A DNA stretch of 64,000 bases from an uncultured Bacilli bacterium (lineage in GTDB: Bacteria > Bacillota_I > Bacilli_A > RF39 > UBA660): contig CALVRR010000006.1 in the NCBI GenBank assembly GCA_944358705.1, positions 1 to 64,000 of the forward strand, read 5' to 3'. Of the stretch, positions 16,904 through 25,800 are shown piece after piece. How positions within the stretch are numbered: position 1 is the first letter of the stretch; every line of letters begins with the position of its first letter. The position numbers were made by a program, and so were the translations under genes. The notes beneath the pieces are model-generated. The model worked only from the letters and a program-made list of their open reading frames with translations, was not told the DNA's origin and did not search any database.

Positions 16904-18073
16904 TTATTGTTGTATGTTTTGATTATTTATATTATTTGAAGGATCTATTGGTGGTGTTTGTGGTTGGATATTATTTTCTACTGGAGGAATATTTGGCTGT
17001 GGTGTTGGTTCTATATTTTGATTTACTGGTTGTTGTAGATTGTTAAAAGTATTTATTGGTTGTACATTTGTATTTTGTTCTATTGGTTGAGGTATGTTAT
17101 TAAAACCATAGGTTGTGTTGTTTTGTTGATTTAAATTCATGTTTGGTATTTCTTGCATTGATGTTTGTGAATTATTGGTAGGTAGTGTTATTGTTTGTGT
17201 ATTGCTTGGTGTGGTAGGGGGAGTTGGTTGATTATTTTGAGAAAGGTCTTTCATTTCTTTGCCTATATTTTTTCTTTTTTTATGTTTGGTTACTGTTACA
17301 ACTATTATGATAATTATTAATAAAGCGATACCACCAATTGTTAAATAGATATTAGTCATGTTGTATAGTTCAAATTCAAAGTTGATTGTTTCGATTTCAC
17401 TAGATGTTAAGTCCCAGGATAATGTTTTATTATCATTTTCTGTTTTGGTTGCATTGTTACTTATTGCTTGATAAGGTAAAGTAACATTTAGACTTAAATC
17501 TAGGTTTGATGTTGCCATGTTTGAAAAATCATCCATAGATGAGTCATTATAACCTTCGGTACTATCCATTGGAAAATCGCTATAACTATCTGGATTTTCT
17601 TCTATGGTTCCATCACTATATCCGTCTGTTATGGTTCCATCACTTGTTTCTTCTTCTGTGATTGCACTATCCTCTGTGTCAAATTTAAAATTTGCGATGT
17701 ATTTATTTTTGAAGAAGCCTTTTTCTACTTTAAACATTTCTTTATCTTTATCTTCTTCTATGTTTGATAAACTATAGTCTGTATTTTCGGTTGTACTAAG
17801 TTTGTCAATATTTTTTATGGATTTGGTTAGGGTAAATCCTTTCATTGTATCTTCTTGATAATCCGTTACTTTAAATCCTTCTTCTTCTAATTCTTTTCTG
17901 TTTTCTTCTGTTAGAACTTCTTGATCTCCAAAATATTGTGTATCCATGGCATATACAATGGAAAAGTCCATTGATTTATCCTTTTTTATTTCCATATTTG
18001 CATTGTATTTTACGCATCCTGATAGACAGATTGCTACTATAAAAATAGTTAAAATATATAAACTTTTTTTCAT
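16904..18073 (-). CDS. LppM-like lipoprotein with a membrane segment and Pro/Gln/Asn-rich tail
   Basis: Protein of 389 residues. Residues 1-20 form a lipoprotein signal ending in lipobox LSGC (Cys20). The start of the mature part (NMEIKKDKSMDFSIVYAMD) resembles LppM-domain proteins. An acidic Asp/Ser/Gly-rich stretch follows, then a transmembrane helix near 250-275 with a basic KHKKRK flank, and about 110 residues rich in Pro, Gln, Asn and Thr. The chosen ATG has AGGAG upstream; the frame is open 25 codons further up, but those give no signal sequence. The tail after the helix is probably cytoplasmic. Function unknown. Confidence 0.8.
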   Translation of the reverse strand: MKKSLYILTIFIVAICLSGCVKYNANMEIKKDKSMDFSIVYAMDTQYFGDQEVLTEENRKELEEEGFKVTDYQEDTMKGFTLTKSIKNIDKLSTTENTDYSLSNIEEDKDKEMFKVEKGFFKNKYIANFKFDTEDSAITEEETSDGTITDGYSDGTIEENPDSYSDFPMDSTEGYNDSSMDDFSNMATSNLDLSLNVTLPYQAISNNATKTENDNKTLSWDLTSSEIETINFEFELYNMTNIYLTIGGIALLIIIIIVVTVTKHKKRKNIGKEMKDLSQNNQPTPPTTPSNTQTITLPTNNSQTSMQEIPNMNLNQQNNTTYGFNNIPQPIEQNTNVQPINTFNNLQQPVNQNIEPTPQPNIPPVENNIQPQTPPIDPSNNINNQNIQQ

Positions 18074-18489
18074 TTCTTTACTCCTATTCTTTTTTCTTTT
18101 TTTTGTTATTATAATTAAACTACTATCATACCTCCAATATAAGGACACCTCTTATCCTATAGTTTGATTATATCATTATTTTTCTTTTTCACAATTTAAA
18201 ATATCGGTGGTTGTCATTATTCGACATTTTCTATTTCTTTCTTTTTCCTATTTTGACGGTATCATGATTTTAGTAACAGCGGTTTGTATTGTTATGTCCC
18301 ATCAGTTATATGCGTTGGTGGAAGGTCAGAAGAATATTTAGAAAAAAAGAAAAGGGGCGAGATAGTGAAGTAAAGAATCAATTTCTTTACTTTTTTTCGA
18401 TTTTTTTAAATTAGGTCTTGACTTTGTTCTATTATTTATAGTATTCTAATATTGCGACTGAAAAAAATGTCATTAAATTCATTTTTTTC
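18074..18489. other. Gene-free stretch between the lipoprotein gene and the tRNA cluster
   Basis: I see no credible gene in these 416 bases. A short region around 18250-18360 is followed by the terminator at 18369-18397, which implies some plus-strand transcript ends there, possibly a small RNA. A second promoter-like pair, TTGACT at 18418-18423 and TATTCT at 18442-18447 (18-base spacer), lies ahead of the tRNA promoter. I could not match SRP RNA, RNase P RNA or tmRNA motifs. Confidence 0.4.
18369..18397 (+). terminator. Orphan terminator
   Basis: Perfect 9-bp stem AGTAAAGAA/TTCTTTACT with a 5-base loop (18369-18391) and a run of T. No plus-strand gene is seen upstream; the preceding gene is on the minus strand and starts at 18073. 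Confidence 0.7.
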
Positions 18490-18518
18490 TTGCAATTGTT
18501 TGAAAAATAGTGTATATT
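18490..18518 (+). promoter_or_regulatory. Promoter of the tRNA-Ile-Asn-Glu cluster
   Basis: TTGCAA at 18490-18495, 17-base spacer, TATATT at 18513-18518, about 20 bases before the first tRNA. Confidence 0.8.
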
Positions 18519-18538
18519 GAATAAGTACTGTTAGTTAT

Positions 18539-18615
<77 letters not shown>

Positions 18616-18623
18616 TTAATAGT

Positions 18624-18700
18624 GCCTCAATAGCTCAGTTGGTTAGAGCACTTGACTGTTAATCAAGGGGTCCTAGGTTCAAGTCCTAGTTGGGGCGCCA
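18624..18700 (+). tRNA. tRNA-Asn (GTT)
   Basis: A 77-base cloverleaf with encoded CCA. Acceptor GCCTCAA pairs with TTGGGGC including one G-T pair; anticodon stem CTTGA/TCAAG holds loop CTGTTAA, anticodon GTT. Confidence 0.96.
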
Positions 18701-18703
18701 TAT

Positions 18704-18780
18704 GGCGAGTTGGTGAAGCGGCTTAACACACTGCCCTTTCACGGCAGCATTCACGGATTCGAATTCCGTACTCGTCACCA
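18704..18780 (+). tRNA. tRNA-Glu (TTC)
   Basis: A 77-base cloverleaf with encoded CCA. Acceptor GGCGAGT pairs with ACTCGTC; anticodon stem CTGCC/GGCAG holds loop CTTTCAC, anticodon TTC. It starts four bases after tRNA-Asn, so the three tRNAs form one transcript. Confidence 0.95.
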
Positions 18781-18791
18781 TTTTGAAGTAT

Positions 18792-18815
18792 AACTCCTAT
18801 TAGGAGTTTTTTTTC
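18792..18815 (+). terminator. Terminator of the tRNA cluster
   Basis: Stem AACTCC/GGAGTT (18792-18808) followed by eight or more T. Confidence 0.85.
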
Positions 18816-18844
18816 TTGTCTTTTTGTCTTTATTATGATATAAT
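18816..18844 (+). promoter_or_regulatory. Promoter of the HD-domain gene
   Basis: TTGTCT at 18816-18821, 17-base spacer, TATAAT at 18839-18844; GGGGAG precedes the start codon 28 bases on. Confidence 0.75.
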
Positions 18845-18871
18845 CTATAAGCAAATTAAGGGGAGATTATT

Positions 18872-19543
18872 ATGAGAATTACTGCGAGTGAGGCTTATCA
18901 ATTGTTGTTAAAAGATGTTGTTTGTTCTGTAGAAGATTGGAACCGTCCAGAAAATCGATGGGTAAAACATTGTGTTTATGTAGGGGAAGCGGCTGGCCGA
19001 ATTGCGGAATGTTTAGGAGTGGATAGTGATTTTGCTAAGGCTTTGGGATATGTTCATGATATTGGAAGAAAGGTAAGTCATCCACGACACGTAATCGAAG
19101 GGTATTCTTATTTAATGAAGCTTGGACTTGATGAAATGGCTGGAAGTTGTCTTACACATTCTTTTATTGATAATGATATTCATTTGACTGCCGGAGGACC
19201 TTTACGAACTGATACGGAAGCTTTTGTTGCTCCCTATTTGAATAGTCATCCTGCTACTATTTATGATAATATTGTACAACTTTGTGATTTGTTTTGTTTA
19301 GAAACAGGGTTTACTACTATTGAAAAAAGAATGTTAGATATCTCTTTACGAAAAGGTGTTTATGATAATTCAAAGGATCATTTTGAACATGTTTTGAAAT
19401 TAAAGAAAAGAATAGAAGATGAAATGGGATGTTCTTTATATTCTTTATTTCCAGAAATTCCTGAGAATGACAGAAATCAAATAAAAGATAACCGTCAAAA
19501 ATTAATGCTTTTGTTAGAAAAACCACCTGTAAAAACAAAATAG
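18872..19543 (+). CDS. HD-domain phosphohydrolase
   Basis: Protein of 223 residues. His33 in the first helix, the HD pair His62-Asp63 in YVHDIGRK, and later His residues (HPRHVIEG, LTHSFID) give the metal-binding pattern of HD-superfamily phosphohydrolases. Substrate is unknown; some relatives act on nucleotides. It has its own promoter and sits alone between tRNA genes. Confidence 0.88.
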   Translation: MRITASEAYQLLLKDVVCSVEDWNRPENRWVKHCVYVGEAAGRIAECLGVDSDFAKALGYVHDIGRKVSHPRHVIEGYSYLMKLGLDEMAGSCLTHSFIDNDIHLTAGGPLRTDTEAFVAPYLNSHPATIYDNIVQLCDLFCLETGFTTIEKRMLDISLRKGVYDNSKDHFEHVLKLKKRIEDEMGCSLYSLFPEIPENDRNQIKDNRQKLMLLLEKPPVKTK

Positions 19544-19556
19544 TTTGTTTTGGGTG

Positions 19557-19588
19557 TTGACATTTCTTTTCTTCTCATGTAATAATAT
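19557..19588 (+). promoter_or_regulatory. Promoter of tRNA-Ser
   Basis: Consensus TTGACA at 19557-19562, with TAATAA from 19580 (17-base spacer) as -10; TAATAT a few bases on is an alternative. Confidence 0.75.
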
Positions 19589-19612
19589 ATGTGCGGAAGC
19601 AATTTGAGATGT

Positions 19613-19703
19613 GGAGTAGTACTCAAGAGGCTGAAGAGGCGCCCCTGCTAAGGGTGTAGGTCGGGCAACTGGCGCGAGAGTTCAAATCTCTCCTACTCCG
19701 CCA
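19613..19703 (+). tRNA. tRNA-Ser (GCT)
   Basis: A 91-base class II tRNA with a long variable arm and encoded CCA. Acceptor GGAGTAG pairs with CTACTCC and the anticodon loop is CTGCTAA, anticodon GCT. Confidence 0.95.
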
Positions 19704-19714
19704 TTATAAAACAC

Positions 19715-19737
19715 AAGAGCTTTAGAGCTCTTTTTTT
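19715..19737 (+). terminator. Terminator of tRNA-Ser
   Basis: Stem AAGAGCT/AGCTCTT with a four-base loop, followed by seven T. Confidence 0.85.
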
Positions 19738-19801
19738 CTTTGTTCTTTACTAGGCGAAATGTTTATTTTATGTTATAATCGGAATTAGGAGTGGTAAGAT
19801 T

Positions 19802-22800
19802 ATGGCAAATTTAGTAAAAAACTTTTTAACAGATTTTGAAGATATTAATGAGTATTATACTTATTTAGTAGATAAGACTAAAAATAAAGAATATGTTGGT
19901 ATAACTAATGAGTGGTTAATTGATAATTTTTATTTATTAGTAGAACATAAAACCAATATTATTCATGACAAAAAATATATTATGAAAGACTTAAAGAAAT
20001 GTAGTCGTGTTTTTTATTGTTTAAAAGATATTGTTGTTCGTAATAATTATAATATTAATTTTCGACTATTAGTGTCTGAGTTAAAAGAATATCAAAAACA
20101 GACTAAAGTGACATTTTCTTATCTTGAACTTGTATGTGTAAAAAACATATTATTATTCCTTTATACAAAAAGACTTTCTGATTTGTGTAGTGAGGAGTAT
20201 CGTAATTTAGTAAATAAAGAACGTGTTTCTAAAATTATTGAAAGTAGAGAAGAAAAAGAAATTGAACTTTCTAATTTTCTAGATGATGATTTTTCAGTTC
20301 AAGAACAGGCAAATTATTTGTTTGAGATAAATAATCAATTAAAAGAAATTGGTGCAAAAAGTAATCGATTGTTTAAAGAATTGAATGAATTATTAGAGAA
20401 AAAGAATGTTAGTTTAAAAGAAATAATTAATAATGAATATCAGAAGAATATTGATAATGATATTTTAATTTCTAATATCTTTGGTGATTTAAAAGAATTT
20501 TTTGAATTTACGGATGAAGATTTGTTTAAAAGAGTTAGTAAGACTGAAAAATTATTATTAGAAGATGAAGTATATGCGAAGATGACTGTTGAATCTAAAA
20601 GATTGTATCGTACTCAGTTGTTGAAGTTAGCTAAGAAACATCATAAGGATGAGCTTACGTATTTAGAAGAATTAGTTGCGAATACCAATGGTAGTGAATA
20701 TCATATTGGATTTCAGTTGTTCCCTAAAAAGAAAACTAGTCTTAGAGTTATTCTTTATATTTGTACTATTGTTTTTGCGACAGTAGGAATTAGTTTTGTT
20801 TTATCTAAGTATTTTATTGCTTGGCGATGGTTAGGTTTTCTTTTATTACTTATTCCAGTTAGTCAGTTGTTTGTACAAATATTTAATCAATTATTGATTC
20901 GATTTGTTCCTACAACTCCACTTCCAAAGTTGGACTATTCAAAAGGAATTCCAGAAGAAACCAAGACTATGGTTGTTATTCCTACGATTGTTTCTAGCAA
21001 AGAGAAAATTAAAACTATGTTTGATGTGTTGGAAACCTTTTATATTATTAATAAGACAGATAATTTATATTTTACCTTGTTAGGTGATGTAAAAGCTGGT
21101 AAGGAAGAGGTTTATGACTTTGATCAAGAATTAGCAGAGTATGGAGTGGAATATGCTTCGCAACAAAATAAAAAATATAAAAAAGATCTTTTCCATTTTC
21201 TTTATCGTAAACGTTTTTGGAATGAGCATGAAAATTGTTATTTAGGGTATGAAAGAAAGAGGGGAGCTTTACTTCAATTTAATCAACTTCTTCTTAAAAA
21301 GATGAGTAAAAAGGAGCAAGATTATTGGTATTTTGCTAATACCTTAGGAGATTTTTCAGAAGATATTCGTTATGTCATTACTTTGGATCAAGACAATCGT
21401 TTGGTATTAAATACAGCACTTAATTTGGTAGGGGCTATGGCGCATCCTTTGAATCGACCAGTGTTAAATAAAGAAGGAACGAAAGTTGTTAAAGGGTATG
21501 CTTTGATGCAACCTAGAGTAAGTTTAGATATTGAGGCAACGAATAAGAGTCTTTATAGTCAAATATTTGCTGGTATTGGTGGTTTTGATACTTATAGTGC
21601 TATTGTACCTAATGTATATCAAGATACCTTTGGTGAAGGTAGCTTTGTTGGGAAAGGTATTTATGATTTAAAAGTTTTTGATCAAGTATTGTCTAATGTC
21701 TTTCCTGATAATTTAATTTTAAGTCATGATTTGTTAGAAGGAAATTATTTACGATGTGGTTATGTTTGTGATATTGAATTGATTGATGATTTTCCATCTA
21801 AGTTTTTAACGGATACAACTAGACATCATAGATGGGCAAGAGGAGATGTACAAATTATAGGATGGTTATTACCTTTTGTTCGTAATCATGATGGACAAAA
21901 AGTAAAGAATCCTATTAATTTGTTAGGTAAATGGAAAATATTTGATAATATTGTTCGTATGTTTTTATATCCGACTTTATTACTTGTATTACTTTGTGCT
22001 ATTTTCTTTGGTCTTATTAGTCCATTATGGTGGATAGGATTAGTTATTTTAGAGATTGCCATTCCTATTTTATTCTTTTTGAAGAGTAAAGTTTATCATA
22101 GAGATGGAAAAAAGGAAAAAGCTACGGTTTATTATAAGAATTTATTGTTTGGTGGAAAAAGTTTATTACTTCGTTCTTATATCTTATTAGCGACACTTCC
22201 TTTTTATTCGAAACTTTATTTGGATGCTTTTTTCCGTACTTGTTATCGTATGTTAATTAGTCATAAGAATTTACTTAACTGGGTTACGGCAGAAGATGCA
22301 GAGAAAAATGCAAATTCTAGTTTTCGTAATTACCTTAGAAAATTTCGATTTCATTTAATATTTAGTTTTCTTTTATTAGTGATTGGACTTGTAACATTTA
22401 ATATTTATGCAAGTTTACTTGCTGTTATCTTCTTTACTGCACCTTTTGTATTGTATTATGTTAGTCTTGATTTAAATCCACAGAAAAAAGAATTAAAAGA
22501 AAAAGAAATTGAAGAAGTTCGAGAAGTTGCTTATCGTACTTGGTGTTATTTTAAGGAAAATTTAAAAGAAGAATATCATTACTTAATTCCAGATAACTAT
22601 CAGGAAAATAGAGAACAGAAATTAGATTTAAGAGCATCTCCTACGGGTATTGGTTTTTCTTTACTTAGTGTTGTTAGTGCTGTTGAATTGGAGTTTCTTT
22701 CTTACGAAGATTCCAAAGAATTAATCTCTCATATTTTAGATAGTGTTGATTCTTTAGAAAAATGGCATGGTCATTTATATAATTGGTATGATATTAAAAG

Positions 22801-25800
22801 CATGAAAGTAATGCATCCTAGTTTTGTATCTACGATTGATTCTGGTAACTTTATTGCCTCTTTAATTGTTGTACGGGAATTTTTACATAATCATGAGGAA
22901 GATACGTTAATAAAACTTTGTGATAAATTAATTCGTAATGCTAACTTTAAAAAGTTATATACGAAGCGAGATGTCTTTAGTATTGGTTATGATGAATTAG
23001 AGGGAAGACTTTCTATTTATAATTATAATAAGTTTGCTAGTGAATCTCGTCTTACTAGCTACTTGGCTATTTGTTTAGGGGATGCTCCAAGTAAACATTG
23101 GTTTTGCTTAGATAAATCTCTTACTACTTATAAAGGTAGAAAAGGTCTTATTTCTTGGTCTGGAACTTCTTTTGAATATTTCATGCCACTTTTGTTTATG
23201 AAAAATTATCCAAATACTTTGTTGGATGAAAGTTATCATTTTGCTAAGTTCTGTCAAGAAGAATATATTGAAAGTGTATCTCGTTCGTTACCATGGGGAA
23301 TTAGTGAATCTGCTTATAATGAACTTGATAATTCATTGAACTATAAATATCATGCTTTTTCTACTCCTTATTTAAAAGCAAAAGAAGATAAAGAAAATAG
23401 GATTGTACTTTCTCCATATTCTTCTTTAATGGCAATTTCTATGTTCCCAAGAGAGGTTTATGATAATTTTGAAAAGTTTAAAAAATTAGATATGCTTGGT
23501 GAATATGGATTTTACGAGTCTTATGATTATGATAATAAGGGTGTTGTAAAAGCATTCTTTGCCCATCATCAAGGAATGAGTTTGGTTGGTCTTACGAATT
23601 ATTTAAAATCTGGTGCGATTCAAAATTATTTTCATCAGAATGTTAATATTAAAACTTTTGATATTTTATTGAAAGAAAAAGTACAAGTACGTACTAGTAT
23701 CGATATGAAGATGGCACGATATAAGAAGTATGATTATCATAAAGAAACTATTGAAAATGATATACGAACCTTTAATTATATTTCTTATTTACCAGAGGTT
23801 AGTGTTTTATCTAATAAAAAGTATTGTTTACTTATGAATGATCGTGGAGATAGTTTTTCTAGATATCGTACTTTACAATTGAATCGTTATCGTAAAGTAA
23901 CAGAGCAAGATTATGGAATTTTCTTATATATTAAAGATTTAGATACTAATTATATTTGGTCAAATACATATGCACCTATCAATAAAAAGCCAGATAAATA
24001 TGAAGTGGTATTTGCTTCTGATAAAATTAAGTATTTACGTACGGATGGAAAAATTACTACGAAAACAGAAATTGTTGTTACTAAAAATCATCATGCGGAA
24101 ATACGTAAGATTACGTTTAAGAATGAAAGTGATGATGTTAAAAGATTAGAGCTTACTAGTTATACGGAACCTATTTTGTCTGAGAATATGGATGATGTTT
24201 CTCATCGTGTATTTAATAGTATGTTTTTAACTAGTATGTATGATAGTAATAGTAATTCATTAATTGTTCGAAGAAAAAGTAGGAATGATTCTAATATTAA
24301 TAGTTATATGTTACATCGATTATTCTTAGAAGAACCAATGAATGAATATAGTTATGAAACCGAGAGAAAGAATTTCTTAGGTCGTAATCAAACGATGCAA
24401 GATCCAAAGGCTCTTCATACTACACTTAGTAATACGGCTGGTACAAATTTAGATCCTGTACTAAGTATTCGAAATACCATTGAAGTATTACCAAATAGTT
24501 CTACTACCGTTTATTTAATTACTGGTTTTGGTAGAAGTATGGAACAAATTCAGGATATTATTTCTTCTTACCATGATGAGAATTCTATTGATAAAGCATT
24601 TAAAGTTTCTACACTTATGAATGTTATTAATACGAAGAATATGAATATTACTGGTAGTGATATGAGAATCTTTAATATTATGCTTAATTATTTGTATCAA
24701 ACGACTAAGCTTTCTGTTACGGAAGAGAGAATGGATTTACTTAGACGTAATGCTTTAGGGCAATCTGGTCTTTGGAAGTTTGGTGTTAGTGGGGATCGTC
24801 CAATTATTTTGGTAGAAATTTCAGATATTGCTGATTTGACTTTTGTTTATGATATATTAAAAGCCTTTGAGTACTATAAAAATAATTCTATTTTTGTAGA
24901 TGTTATTATTGTTAATAATGAGTCTAGTCAGTATGCTAAAATTATTAAAAAAGAAATTGATGATGAACTATATCGTATGTATACGTTAAATAGTTTTTAT
25001 CATATTCCTGGTACGGTTACTGTTGTTGATGGAAGTAATTTAACTCGGGAAGAGAGAAGTTTACTTCATATGGTTGCTAGACTTGCTTTTGTGATTTCTG
25101 AGCATCATTCTTTACAAGAAGAGGTAGAAGAGTTACAGAAGAAAAATAAAGTTAGTGATTATGAAAAAGCTGCTGTTGAAAGTCATGGGGAAGTTATTTC
25201 GAAAGAGAAACTTACTTTTGATAATGGTTATGGTGGATTTAAAAATCATGGTAGTGAATATGTTATTTATAATCCAAATACACCAGCTCCTTGGAGTAAT
25301 ATCATAGCTAATAAGAATTTTGGTACTATTGTTACAAATAATGGTTGTGGTTATACTTACGCTTATAATTCTGGAGAATTTAAAATTACTTCTTGGACGA
25401 ATGATATGGTAGCAAATGATAAGTCAGAAGGATTTAAGTTTAACGGTCGAATCTTTGATCCAATGAAATGTACTCATGGATTTGGTTATAGTATTTTAGA
25501 AAGTGAAAACGATGAACTTAAGAAAGAAATTACGGAGTTTGTTGCGAAAGAAGATACGATTAAGTTTTACTTGGTTAAACTTACGAATAAGTTAGAGAAA
25601 GCCGTAGATATCGATATTGATTTTTGGATTAATCCTGTCTTTGGTAATTTTGAAGAAAAGACCGCAAGACATATCTTAACTGAGTTTATGGGACAAGATA
25701 ATTATTTAAAATTACGTAATGTTTATAGTGCTATTTATAGTGATGTCTGTGTCTTTATGTCTACGGATTTGAAGATTGATTCTACTGTTAATGATAAGAT

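Noticed and set aside
18074-18148. Upstream extension of the LppM-like lipoprotein
   Set aside because: The added residues are polar and basic, precede the AGGAG site and would bury the lipoprotein signal.
18074-18489. SRP RNA, tmRNA or RNase P RNA
   Set aside because: None of the conserved motifs of these RNAs (for example the GGAAGGxAGCA loop region of SRP RNA) is visible.
24515-24700. Minus-strand frame inside the glucan synthase gene
   Set aside because: No ribosome site, shadow of the long plus-strand gene.
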